Positions 43,668-54,592 of a stretch of DNA of 64,000 bases are shown piece after piece. Every line of letters starts with the position of its first letter. Position 1 is the stretch's first letter. The notes beneath the pieces were generated by a model, which had not been told where the DNA came from, ran no database searches, and saw only the letters and a list, made by a program, of their open reading frames with translations. This DNA is from Henricia sp. BOLD:AAB3569 (Eukaryota; Echinodermata; Asteroidea; Spinulosida; Echinasteridae). The DNA lies in the NCBI GenBank assembly GCA_037783545.1, contig JBBELK010000368.1, forward strand, positions 434,001 to 498,000, written 5' to 3'. The position numbers and the translations under genes were made by a program.

Positions 43668-43802
43668 TACGAAGCTGCAGTTCCGGGCATCATTTTGTAT
43701 GAAACAGCCAAATCCTTAAGCCCCAGCCTAACGGGCAAAGTACAGCCAGGACGACCCATTCACACAGTGCTGATTGAAGCTGGATTAGCTCAAGTGGACA
43801 AG
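43668..43802 (+). CDS. Exon G: eTud 2, SNase-like end
   Basis: The exon is 135 nt (45 codons), phase 0 at both ends, with acceptor tttttcctccag behind a ten-T tract and donor gtaact (weaker). The peptide begins YEAAVPGIILYETA and ends IHTVLIEAGLAQVDK. This matches the last part of an extended Tudor domain: 'G.ILYD......I...LI..GLA..D'. The acceptor polypyrimidine tract lies about 50 bp after the end of an R6 transposon copy that itself contains an R1 insertion. What follows in the protein is unknown: no in-phase continuation was recognised in the remaining 20 kb. Confidence 0.9.
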
Positions 43803-43865
43803 GTAACTTAAAAGTCACGTTCACACATAAATAATCCAAACTGGTCATGATCGACTTTTGAATTA

Positions 43866-43995
43866 GGGGTTAAAAGTAGGTTTGGCCAATCTTAAACACA
43901 GCCCGAGCTGCCAGGCGAGGGCATTATCAGTGCCCAGGACCCCTAGCTGGTTTTAAACGGGTTGTTTAAGATTGGCCAAACCTACTTTTAATCCC
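43866..43995. mobile_element. 130-bp stem-loop MITE after exon G
   Basis: GGGGTTAAAAGTAGGTTTGG...CAATCTTAAACA pairs with TGTTTAAGATTGGCC...CTACTTTTAATCCC. The arms are about 33 bp. It starts about 63 bp past the exon G donor. Confidence 0.88.
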
Positions 43996-45857
43996 ATTCA
44001 TAAATACCTTTTCGTGTAAATCGGTAAAATTCACCAAATTAGCTCGTCGTTTTGCCATGTTTTGCATTCACTTTCCTATGCCTACAGTCTAGTGTCAACA
44101 CGGCGTTCGTACAACTGCGAGCTGTGCATAATGTGGTTCTTGTTCGATTGCGCGCGTTACGAGTAACGCAGGCGTGTTGCTCGCGCACGTACACGACTGG
44201 ATATAAGTGCACAATTTGCTTTCAGGCGGGTGCAGTTTCTTTGTACATGTGCGTGTTCCATATACGCGCTGACTAGGGCACAAACGCGGGACAGCCAGCC
44301 GGGCATTATCACTATTCTTTATCGCTAATTTAAGACTGCCCACGTGACGTGCTCTCAGCCAATAGGGATGTGTAAACTGTCCAAGCTATTTTGATTGCAT
44401 TCATACATATTGTGGCGAAGCGTGACTACATGTATATAAGTCTGTTTTCAATACTTGAGAGACCTTTTCACTACTATCATAACACTGTGCAATGCCAATT
44501 ATCTTCTCTCGAAACAAAAAAATATCATAAGACAGCTACATGTAATGCCTAAAAGCAGTGCTATAAAATTGGCCACATATTGCGTCCTTTCCAACAGTAA
44601 TGCCTCCTTTCCAACAGTAATGCCTCCAACATCCAACAAAATGACTTAACTCCCGCCCCCCACCCAATCTGAAAACCAAACATCCATTAACTGTCACTCA
44701 CAATAAACCCCAGCATTCAAAACTGATCAGTACATGATAACATCTGTATAAAGCGTTCAGCCCCCGAGTCGCATCCCAACTCTCGGACGACGTAAATTTT
44801 GCCGTTTTATTAAAGATGGTTTTCATCAATTGCCCATTGCATCTTTGCCATTTAAGCCAGCGGCCTGATATTTTCATTAAGTTGACGACTCGGATCACTA
44901 TATTGTGTGCTTTACAGTTAAAATCTAATTTAGCCCGGGATACGCAGTTGCAATTCCGTGCCTGTCACTCATTGGCAAAATAGGTTTTTTGCCTGAAAAA
45001 CGAAGAGAATTCAGGTTTTTTTTTTTTTTACTTTTTGTTTACTCGTCAGAATAAATTACAATGTTACCAGCAGTGGCTGGCGCCACTGGTGGGCAAGACT
45101 GGGATGGGCATTTTTCCCATAAGAGGCCGTTTAAAGTTGTCAACATTTTCACAGTTCTACAGAGAGTAGTATTTTATTATTATTATTTATTTGGCTTTTT
45201 TAACACAGTACAAACATACAATTAAAACAAAACAAAAACTCATACATATTTTTACAAAATACAAATGACCAAAAAACGACCCTTTTTCAAGACACCCCTC
45301 CCTCCCCCCGAAATACTACTAATTTTGTTTTCGTCAGTACCGTGAAATGTCAACATTTTACAGTGCATGTAAAGTCGTACGCGGCCCTCGACCCCCCTCC
45401 CCTTCCTATTAAGCAAAGTTAATAGTGTTTGAACGATTTCTAAGACCATGAGAAACAGAAGCCATAAAGCATGGCACTTGTCAAATTGCCACCCTGAATA
45501 GACATGACATTATCTTCGTCATGATACATGTACTTCAAAATTATCTCATGTATGAATTTGGAAAGATATACCCAACGTTAATTGGGAATGGTATGCGCAG
45601 TCTATTAGGACAATTTCCCAGGTATTTGGTTTCAAGGTGCCTGTAATTAGTGGTTTTAAATTGCTGATGTGTATTGCAAATGCTACATTACTCTGACAAG
45701 CGCCAGAACTCGGCTACCTTGAACTGGAATTACTCAGGCAAATTAACTTACGGAGCAGGGTGTGCGTGCATTTGCTCAAGGACAACAGGTTGCACTTGAT
45801 ACATGAACAAGGTACGCTTGGTATTGAATGGCAATTTTACGTCACATTTTGTTTTTA
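43996..45857. other. Sequence after exon G, unassigned
   Basis: This is where the next Tudor-gene exon would be expected. None was recognised. A 17-bp direct duplication CTTTCCAACAGTAATGCCTC occurs at about 44587-44630. Confidence 0.45.
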
Positions 45858-46120
45858 AAGCCGTGTCCGCATTGGACTTGTTTTTCGGGAGGTTTTACCG
45901 AGATGATGGTAAAATGAAAAATGGCTAAATTTTACTGCTGTCCGCATTTGGACCTTTTCGACACGTGAAAATTTTACTGAGACCGTGGGAGAGTATGCGC
46001 AGTGTCCCTTGACAGTATGACCTTCACGGCCCGGATGTACGCTTCCAAAGCGCTTTTACCGACTCGATTGTGTTCGCATTGTACTTATCGTCTCGAAAAG
46101 AGTTACCTGGTCAATTTTCC
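45858..46120 (-). mobile_element. R10 element, copy 2
   Basis: TTTTTAAAGCCGTGTCCGCA...CGAGATGATGGTAAAATG...CGACTCGATTGTGTTCGCAT is the reverse complement of 31362-31600, with about 10-15% differences. Confidence 0.8.
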
Positions 46121-46150
46121 TGGGCAGTATTTAAATTTATTTAAACCGGG

Positions 46151-46723
46151 ATTTATCGATGTTTAATCATACTTTAATCTCAATCTTGAATAATAAATGA
46201 CACATATTTAGAAAGCTTAGTTCCTCAGCTTTCATTTGATACCACTCATATGATACATACTTCACGCATAAATGAATAAAGACAATATGAAGCAGGGCTA
46301 CCAAAAAGTCGTTTGCACAACAATACCTGAATTTCAGGGGTTTTAACACTTCAACTTTTTTAATGACCATCTCCGAATCCATTAATGCGAAAAATTTGTC
46401 AGGTGTAAAAAAAACATGGAAATTCAATCCATATTTAAATGTAGGATATCTCTGTCATCCCTGGCTCATTTTTCCTGACTGAGGTATCATACGAAAGGGC
46501 AGGAAATTAACTTTTTAGAAATATGATTATTTCTTTGAAATTTAGGTATCGTTGTGCAAACGACTTTTTGGTAGCCCTGCTTCATATTGTCTTTATTCAT
46601 TCATGCGTGAAGTATGTATCATATAAGTGGTATCAAATGAAAGATGAGGAACTAAGCTTTCCAAATATGTGTCATTTATTATTCAAGATTGAGATTAAAG
46701 TATGATTAAACATCGATAAATCT
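46151..46723. mobile_element. Large inverted repeat, arms about 185 bp
   Basis: ATTTATCGATGTTTAATCAT...GTCGTTTGCACAACAATACC (46151-46327) is mirrored by GGTATCGTTGTGCAAACGAC...ATGATTAAACATCGATAAAT (46543-46720), around a 210-bp loop. The similar open frames on the two strands come from this symmetry and are not genes. Confidence 0.92.
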
Positions 46724-46750
46724 CGGTTTCGTTTTTTCTGGGACACCCTG

Positions 46751-46915
46751 TATTGTCTGTAGACAATGTTTTTTTTTAAAGCACGTTCAGTTGGCAATTT
46801 CTCCCATTTTACACAGGAAAAAAAATCATGTGGTGTTTGTTACCATTGCAATCAACACTTTCACTCAGGTTTTTCTTGTCAACTCATGAAGTAAAATGAT
46901 GTATTGGGCTTTACA
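46751..46915 (-). mobile_element. R5 fragment, copy 5
   Basis: ATTGTCTGTAGACAATG...GTTGGCAATTTCTCCC...TTGTCAACTCATGAAGTAAA. Confidence 0.75.
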
Positions 46916-47430
46916 ATTTTCCAATTAATTTTACATCTCTTTTTTCACTTTGACAAATTGTTCTAACCCTCCTGTCTCCACGCCTTAGCAGTAAAATTGG
47001 AGTGTTTGCTTCTAGTTCTCCTCGAGTGTTGTACATGCAGCTGATAAAAATCAACATTCACACTTAAAGAAAGCATTCTAAATCAAACAAATCAGGAAAA
47101 ACAACTTCTTTAAAATTCAGTTTCTTCGCTAAATTTAGTTTCCACATCACGAACATGAATGTCGGCCACCCAGTGATAAATTGACAATGCAAACAGAACT
47201 GAAGTGTGCAGAAATTTAAATGTACAAGTTCAGTCCGTCTCCGGGGAACAAGAATTTTAGAAATGCCTGAATGATTTCCATCAATGTTTGCGAAGGAAAT
47301 TCTTAAGATAAAATCGGAAAGCTTGTCTGAGAAGAGTCAACACTTGCTACTAGGAAGTTAAAACTGTTTATTTCTATTGAAAATATTTGTAACCAAAGGC
47401 TTTTTAAAAAGTATGTGGTGATATCGGCTC

Positions 47431-47556
47431 TTAAAGGCACAGGCTCGTCAGCAATGCGAGCCTGCCAAATTATTGCTCGAAACACGCAGCTTCATGCCTT
47501 TGCTATGGAGCTGCGTATTGCGTGGCACACATTTGGCGGGCGCGCATTGCCTTTAA
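47431..47556. mobile_element. R14 palindromic MITE, copy 1
   Basis: TTAAAGGCACAGGCTCGTCA...GCGAGCCTGCCAAAT at the left, mirrored by ATTTGGCGGGCGCGCATTGC at the right. It abuts R1 copy F. Confidence 0.8.
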
Positions 47557-47966
47557 AGGCAGTATACATGATTGGTATCTCGAAAATCAGAAATGTTCAC
47601 AGATTTACGCCTAACTTACACAATATAAACATGATGACCGTAGAAAACTTCCCCTGAAATGGTTTTGTCTAAAGTGCTATAGTCTTTGAAAAATTCCCCC
47701 CAAAACCATTTTGCCCAAGTGCCATTTCGCCCCCAAACCACTTCGCCCGAGTGCCATTTCGCCCCAAATCACTTCGTCCAAACACTACATTGCCCAAATG
47801 CTACTTTGCCCCAAAACCACTTCGTGCACAGGCCGTGGTTCAGGGCGAAATGGTTCAGGGCGAAGTGGTTTTGGTGCGAAATGACTGCAAACCCTCTTTT
47901 GACTGTTTTCTTAAAAGTTAGACGAAGTAAGGAGCTGATTTTTGCTGAGGTTGGTTTTAATCATGC
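47552..47966. mobile_element. R1 element, copy F (right end lost)
   Basis: It runs from CTTTAAAGGCAGTATACATG to GGTTGGTTTTAATCATGC, where it meets R5 copy 6. Confidence 0.88.
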
Positions 47967-48316
47967 TTTAAAGTCCCACTACAACATTCGCAGTTACCCA
48001 AAATTTTACTTCACGAGTTGACAAGAAAAACCTGGTTAAAAGTGTTGATAGCAATGGTAACAAATGCCACATGATTTTACCCCGTGTAAAATGGTACCTT
48101 TGCGGGAGAAATTGCCAACTGAAGGTGCTTTTAAAAAAAAAATTTCATTTGCAAACAATTTGTTTACCATTCATTCAACATAAAAACCATGCATGGATTA
48201 CTGCATCTATGTGGCTGAAATTTCTACAAGGCAGTTTATCAACATTATTCTTTAGTTATGTAATGCTGTTGTTCCTGTTTTTAAAAGTTTTCCAATCAAG
48301 TAATCTGTCTTTAAAA
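47967..48316 (+). mobile_element. R5 element, copy 6
   Basis: TTTAAAGTCCCACTACAACA...GGAGAAATTGCCAACTGAAG...CTACAAGGCAGTTTATCAAC...AATCTGTCTTTAA, about 350 bp. Confidence 0.85.
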
Positions 48317-48683
48317 TTAATTTGAAATACCAGAAATTTCAATGCATCTCATAATTTTATGTGTTCGTTTGTTTTTTTTGTTTTTTTTCAGTGACAAGCA
48401 ATGCAGTGACGAAACATCGGTCTAAGACTCCGCAGATCTGCTCTTGAGCAGTGCATTGTGGGATTGTTTGGTAATTTGTGAGTATATTGGAAGCAGCATT
48501 TTTGTGTACATGTTTATCACCAAAAAAGTGATGTAATGAACATAATTTCATCGCATATGAAAATCTAGTGGTTTAAGCGTTGTTGAGAATGTGGGCAAAA
48601 GTCACATTTTCTTTTTTGCGGTTGCTAACCCAATCAGTGAAAGGTTTTCTTGTGATTCGAGCATACTCATAGACCACTAAGAC

Positions 48684-49090
48684 CGTGTTTACACTGGTCC
48701 CGAGCTCGGGATCAAGATTGATCCCCTGATAAAAATGCGTCAGTGTTAACCGCAATGATCCTAAGTGCCACGTTTACATTCTGTAGTTGATCCCGAGCGC
48801 AGTGCCAGAAGTTGCAGTCAAAGGTCATGCTCTATGTGTGTACATGTATGTACTGATCAAGGCCACTTAGATTTTGTGGGCTTTTTTCCCGCTACGGCTG
48901 TGGAGCGGATGTGGCAGGATGCGGTAAAGATTAATTGCTTATCTAACTGCAAACTGATCCCGAGCTCGGGATCGAACCCTCCGCCAACGCGAGACCTAAA
49001 TCTCCGGGTCTGATCCGGGGCCAATTTGGTCCCGAGAGCGTTTGTGATCCAGGGCTGATCCCGAGCTTGGTGTTCGACCCCGAGCTCGGG
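48684..49090. mobile_element. R4 element, copy 4
   Basis: It runs from GTGTTTACACTGGTCCCGAG, through GTTGATCCCGAGCGCAG, to CGAGCTCGGG, about 407 bp. The right terminal GTAAACAC is lost. Confidence 0.8.
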
Positions 49091-49214
49091 AAAACGTCAC
49101 CCTTTGTGTGTTGCCAAGGTTATTGGGTCTTCACTAAAACCAGTGAACTGTTTCCCTGCACTTTCCCAATGGGCGTTTCAGATTACCAGCTAGTGTTTGG
49201 ACCCAATTACAATG

Positions 49215-49659
49215 CAGGGGTCGAAATTAACCTGAATTTCATGCTGGTCAGAAGGACCAGTAGATTAGAGAACTCTACTGGTCCTGCTGAAAATTTGGTG
49301 GTCCAGCGGTGCTTTTCAAAATATGGCACCGAGATACTGCAACTCTTTTTGGTTTAAGGTCATTGAGTGCAGGATGGATGGGATTGCTTTTTGATCCAAC
49401 ACTGGGGCATGTCTGGAGAGATCAGAGAAATGTATAGTTATCTGAAAATGTCTAAAGCGATCAGGAATTGTTTGTGGTAACCAGGAATTCTTTGCATTGA
49501 GTAAGAAATGTTTACTGTGGATAAGGCATCAGGGAATGTTTCCATGAGTCAGTAAATGTTTTCACTGCTCCACAGGACCAGTGCTTTTGACAGATCTAGT
49601 GGTCCTTCTGATTTTGTATTGGTCTCGGACCACGGGACCAGTGTTAATTTCGACCCCTG
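49215..49659. mobile_element. Element with CAGGGGTCGAAATTAAC ends, 5-bp duplication
   Basis: The left end CAGGGGTCGAAATTAAC and right end GTTAATTTCGACCCCTG are inverted repeats, 445 bp, with CAATG on both sides (49210-49214 and 49660-49664). Internal blocks GGACCAGTAG/CTACTGGTCC form further symmetry. Confidence 0.9.
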
Positions 49660-49697
49660 CAATGGCAACTGACGTCGCACTTTAGTAGTCTATTACT

Positions 49698-49826
49698 GCA
49701 TATTCATGACATATGATGCATATTCATGACATATTATGCATATTCATGACATATTATGCATATTCATGACATATTATGCATATTCATGACATATTATGCA
49801 TATTCATGACATATTATGCATATTCT
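49698..49826. repeat. 20-bp tandem array, about 6.5 units
   Basis: The unit GCATATTCATGACATATTAT is nearly identical throughout; the first unit has ATATGAT. Each unit holds TCATGA and ATATTCAT palindromic cores. Confidence 0.95.
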
Positions 49827-50243
49827 GAAAAATGCATATTTATGATTGTCGTTGTTCTTTTTGGTTTTATAAGTACAAAGATGACGGCACAACTTCAACG
49901 TTCTTGGTTCCAGATTTTTTTGTATTTAAATGATGTAGCATAAAAACACATTGTGTCTACTGTTTGTGACGCATGATGACAAGAATGCTTGAACCTGAAA
50001 ATAACTGCCTTGCAAAGAGTCTGCAGAGATGCTCATTCGTTTTTCTCCAAAATTGCAACAAAATCTGCTCCTTCGGGCATCAGGGTTAAAGTCGAGTCCG
50101 TCACAAGTCTAGAGCCGATAAAATCACAAGTCTGTGACAAGTCCCGCACAGGTCCATCACAAGTCCAGTAACAAGAAGCAAAGGATGAACACGCTCACAA
50201 AAATTCCTTTGTTGGAGTTCATTTGAATAGCTTGTGACTAGAA

Positions 50244-50385
50244 TTAAAGGCACAGGCTTGTCAGCAATGCGCGCGCGCGCCAAATTTGTGCCACGAAATA
50301 CGCAGCTCCATAGCAAAGGCATGAAGCTGCGTATTTCGTGGTACGAATTTGGCGCGCGCGCATTGCTGACGAGCCTGTGCCTTTC
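50244..50385. mobile_element. R14 palindromic MITE, copy 2
   Basis: TTAAAGGCACAGGCTTGTCA...GCGCGCGCGCCAAATT pairs along its length with AATTTGGCGCGCGCGCATTG...GAGCCTGTGCCTTT. This is a near-perfect hairpin of about 65 bp per arm. Confidence 0.92.
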
Positions 50386-51384
50386 AGACTCGGGGACTTG
50401 TGGGGGTCTTGTGGTGGACTTGCGAGGACTTGTGATGGACTCGACTACAACCCTATTGGGCATGTATAAACAAAAGTCGTACCATTTTAGTTGTTACTTG
50501 TCTAAAATTGAGAAATCGTAGTATTTCTTCACTGTTGGCTACTTCTAATCAAAAGCGCTGCAGAATATTAACCTTCAAAGTGCATTTACCCTGTTTGGTA
50601 ATTCGCTTAGTGCTGTCCTATTTGTCCTTGCAAAACCAAGCAATTAAGTGCTCATTTTTTCAGCTAATTTAAAAGTCTATCGACCGTGGATGAAAGATAT
50701 TCTAGGGCAGGATCGGAGAGCTTAATTTTACGACTCGGTCTTGCCTTATTCAATTTTTTTTCTTCTTCAAATACTGAAATTTGGGTTGAGGCGTAACAAA
50801 GCACTTTTTCTTTTTAAGACAGATGGCACACAATTTTCTGACTCCGAAGTTAGGTTGTCAAAAATATGTAAAGTTTCCATTCGGCTCCAGATTCGATTTG
50901 TCGACTTAAAAAAACTGTCTGTTTAATCTTATTTCTTTTTGTTTAATTTCTTTTTCTTAACTCATTTTCGTTTGGTAATCTTGTATTTCTGTTAGGAAAA
51001 TTTAAGCATGTTTAATCGATGCATGCTGCTATATTGTTGACATTTTTGGCTTTTTTTTCTTCAGAAAACACAACTTTGTAAATTCATTTGGTAAAGAAGT
51101 AATTTTATTTTCGTTATATCGTGAGTTGTGACCACCGTTATCGAAGTACAAAGAGTTTTCAGAACATCAAGCAATTGCTTCCCAGATTTAAACGCTTTTC
51201 GTGTCAAACACAAGTCGATGTGATAAACGTTTTTCTCTTTCATGTTTTGTCTGGTTTCATTGTATTATTTATTGTCTATGTTTACAGTATCGTGTTGTTT
51301 TGATAAATGTTGGCAGTTTTCGAATTGTGTTTGTTTGTTTGTGTTTACTCCATTTATTTGTTTGAAGGTGATCTGATGATCCGA

Positions 51385-51490
51385 TTATCCAGTAAATCGC
51401 AAAGGTGTGCGGCGGGCTTAACTCTTCTTCACGAAAGAGTGCTCTGGGATCGTTTAAGTGCATTACCCAACACACTGGACTAACGGCTTT
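51385..51490 (-). repeat. SINE fragment
   Basis: The reverse complement contains GCCGTTAGTCCAGTGTGTTG, GCACTTAAACGATCCCAGAG and CTTTCGTGAAGAAGAG, as in the body of 25347-25734. Head and tail are not visible. Confidence 0.75.
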
Positions 51491-52324
51491 TCATTAACAA
51501 TTTAATCTTTCACGGAAGTAGGACATTTTTTTAAAACTTTGCCAATCCATACGTGTATAATAAGTAGTTATTTATCTTCCTTAAATACGACCTTCGCAGT
51601 GGACAGTAGTTGCTTGGAATTCACCTACACCTTTTCTCCCCTTTTTCTTCATTTTTACCTTTTTATATCAAAAGCGTTCAGCCAGTTTTATTGGAAATGT
51701 TCCACTTTCTTGTGTGTTTACGTGTTAACACTGCGATACCCTATATTTACCCCCATACACACTCACGTTCTCACCCCCACACTTAAACAAATGTAGAAAT
51801 TGCACCCCTTTTCTAGGTATCAATATATTTGATCCAATCTTGGAAATTGAGTCTAGGGTCGCACAGTCATGGCCGAGTTTTCGCGATCATAACTAGAAAT
51901 ACGTTTTTGGCTCAACCAATGGTCAGATTAGTGAAACGTCGGCAACATATCTCTGGTTATTGTCGCGAAAACTTGACACATCCTGTGCAAAATAATCAGT
52001 CTGAGATTCATTTCTTCAGAGAGGGTAACATATTTGGTATCCAGGGCTTTTCAACTTATTAAATGCGCTCTCTAGACAAATCACACGTGTTGCGGACGTG
52101 GGCGACGTTGTTGGAATTGTAAACGCGCTACCGACTGGTGGCGCTGTTTTTCTTGCCCTGTGGCCGCAGCTAGCTCAAAATGTAGCCTTTCTTTAGTCTT
52201 TTAGATGGCAAGTTATCGGGTTGTCATTTAGAATACATTTGGCCAATCAGATTCCGTCAAAATTGACAGTTTGCTGACGGTAAATTCTCGTGGGCCCAAA
52301 ATCACATCGCAACTTACGACGTGA

Positions 52325-52745
52325 GTCATAGCGATACAATATAAGTCACGATATCGCGCGCGTCGTGTCGCGTCGCGCATGACGTTCACGCATCGCTTAG
52401 CGCGTTACGCGTCGCGTCGCGCGTAAAGCTGGCCGTACACCTTGCGTTTCGTCCGTGATCCGATCACGATAGCGCATGTTGTGCAGTCGCATCACAAGGT
52501 GTAATGGTTTTGCGATGCGTTCCGATGGCGATGTGGTCACGATTTTGTATACTTGTCCGTCGCAACGCAATCGCAGAATTTCGAGCATGTTCGAAATTTG
52601 GCGTGTCTGTGCAATCGCATCGCAACGGAGTCAGAACGCAAAGTGTACGGCCGGCTCAATGCGTCGTGCCTAGCGTGGCTTACGTAGCGCGTCTCGCATC
52701 GCATCGCGCCGCATCGCGTCGCGCTGCATCGGTTCGCAAGATCAC
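52325..52745. repeat. CpG-rich GTCGCG/ATCGC simple region
   Basis: Stretches of CGCGTCGCGTCGCGCG (about 52360-52425) and GCATCGCATCGCGCCGCATC (about 52690-52740) flank a MITE. Confidence 0.85.
52428..52655. mobile_element. MITE with AGCTGGCCGTACACCTTGCG ends
   Basis: AGCTGGCCGTACACCTTGCGTT at the left is matched by AACGCAAAGTGTACGGCCGG at the right, 228 bp. The interior is rich in ATCGCA/TGCGAT. It lies inside the CpG-rich simple region. Confidence 0.85.
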
Positions 52746-53070
52746 TCCCATGTAATACATGAATACAAACACACATTGATCATTCAAGCGAGTCTTTAAT
52801 ATATACATATATTTACCATCTCCGATCAGCCTCCAAAACAACACTTCAGCGGAACATCTGTCAGAATGGTTTTTCCCGAGGGGATTTTTCTCCACTCGAA
52901 AAGATACTGGGTACAAGAACATCAATGATTGTATTGACATGAAGTGAAAATACGGCGACGCCGTTCTGGCGAGAGTTTAATTCGTGCGGGTGATACACAG
53001 CTATTTTATGCTAGATAGAGTAAGCGAAAGTTGTAGCACTTTATTCGCATGTTATTGAACTTTCCCGAAG

Positions 53071-53211
53071 TTAAATATAGATTACATGATTCGAAAACTG
53101 TTACAAACGGCGTCGTCTCCACGTGATTGAGGATGTGTGTGATAAAAACCAACCTGTGTATAAGTCAGCTCAGTACCTCATCTACGTTCCGAGAAAACAA
53201 TGAAAAACTGT
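53071..53211. mobile_element. R1 fragment (old)
   Basis: TTAAATATAGATTACATGAT...GTTACAAACGGC...GATAAAAACCAACCTGTGTA...CGAGAAAACAATGAAAAAC. This is a diverged left arm only. Confidence 0.7.
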
Positions 53212-54462
53212 GTCCATGCTTTCAAGAAATTGTGCCAAACCACTGTCCTATTTAGGCTGGTTCCCTGGCTATACTGCACGGAAAACAGACCCATAACACC
53301 AAAGTAGTCAGGGATCTAGATTCGTTCACACGGGGGCGTCATTGTAATAAAATACGTGCGCACAAGCATTTATATACATTTATTTTCAGTTAGTCGTTTC
53401 GAATAAAAATATATCTCGGGCAGAATCATTGCATTGGAAAGTTGGAACCAATTCTATCTTCCATTTGAGCGGGGTTTTTCGGTCAATGGTTGATGAATAT
53501 TTTGAGACATTGGAAATTGTATACTCGGCTTTATTTCCCAGCCAATCTCAGTTTGTGCCAAAATTCGTGCAGCGTTCGAGTCTAAGTAAATATTTTTGCC
53601 GTGGTCCTGGGAAGAGCAATGATATCCCACCAAAATGTATTCCTTTTCCAAACCACGACACGTTTGATGGAAAAAAAACTTGTTCGTCAACACACATCCA
53701 TATTCGCTCTTTAATAAGCTCCGACAGTTCCGTGCTAACTTGCACAAACATCAATCATTGTGCAGTGTTCAATGTAGGACATCTAAAGGTATCAATCATG
53801 CTAAGATCGCTAATACCCACACCGCGGCACTTCAATTATTAAGAACTAATTTCGGGTGCGCGGCGGGCCGCGGAAATATAGCGCTAATCAGATAGGATTT
53901 TGACGCGTGTGATTAAGCAGAGCTAGCGCTGCGGCGAGCTTTTTTAGTTTCGGAGTTGGATGGTGTTCGATTTTTGTGTTTTGTATAAACTGGACTTATG
54001 CTGGGTTAATATATGCATTTGGTTTGACCAATAGACTGCCGAAGTGTGACGTGTTCCTGCACGGTAATTGGCTGTAAACATCATGGCCGTCGGAAAAAGT
54101 ACCATTGCAAAAGCACAGGGACACGGTTTAGTGATGTTTAGTGTAGAGCCATTTCCAATTAGCAAAAGATGACGTATTCACTTCGGCAGTCTTTTCGCTG
54201 GTAGAGTCGTGACGTCACATTGCGGGCGCTGGACATTAACTATGGTTACTGGTTCACGCTCAAGTTTTACATCCATTGTGTTTGACTTGCAATGGTTTGC
54301 TCATGATCATACCTACTTACCATACTGTGCAAAACGAATAGAGAAACGCGTTGCCATGCAAGTAGCGTGAACCGTTGTCAAAGAAATGAGCGCGTCCGCG
54401 CGGAAATTGACGTCACACTCTGCCAGCGAATTGAAAGGTGTTACATACTGCCGAGTTGGATG
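53212..54462. other. Mostly unique sequence with unassigned open frames
   Basis: The frame at 53429-53842 (+, 137 codons) is the longest non-repeat open frame in the window. It has no domain I recognise, and the minus strand is open over part of the same interval, which argues for chance. Confidence 0.4.
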
Positions 54463-54592
54463 GCAAGATATGGCAAGATGCGGCGAGATATGGCAAGATG
54501 CGGCAAGATGCGGCCGGATGCGGCGAGATATGGCGAGATGCGGCGAGATGTGGCGAGATGTGGCGAGATATGGCAAAATGCGGCGAGATGCA
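54463..54592. repeat. 10/20-bp purine-rich array
   Basis: Units of GGCGAGATATGGCAAGATGC, about 12-13 decamers alternating ATATGG and ATGCGG. Confidence 0.92.

Larger units (their letters stand above)
1105..43802 (+). other. Tudor-domain protein gene, internal part (7 exons)
   Basis: Seven exons are spliced with GT-AG junctions whose phases chain without conflict: 0-0, 0-0, 0-0, 0-1, 1-2, 2-0, 0-0. They total 1146 nt, exactly 382 codons with no stop. The product contains the end of one extended Tudor domain (Tudor core plus SNase-like fold) and most of a second. Proteins of this type (TDRD family, RNF17) bind symmetrically dimethylated arginine on Piwi proteins and scaffold germ granules; that function is family knowledge and is not shown here. 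Start codon and N-terminus lie upstream of the window; the stop codon was not found. Introns are about 1.35, 1.0, 0.44, 5.25, 8.5 and 25 kb, nearly all repeats. Assignment to one named TDRD/RNF17 orthologue is not possible by eye. Confidence 0.88.

Noticed and set aside
46167-46705. Two similar 60-86 codon frames on opposite strands (FRYRCANDFLVALLHIVF...)
   Set aside because: They are the two arms of one large inverted repeat, so the similarity is DNA symmetry. No homologue recognised.
49698-49826. CRISPR array
   Set aside because: Units are contiguous 20-mers without unique spacers, in animal DNA.
53429-53842. 137-codon frame with mixed composition
   Set aside because: Longest non-repeat frame outside the Tudor exons, but no domain, no clear splice pattern, and overlapping open frames on the other strand.
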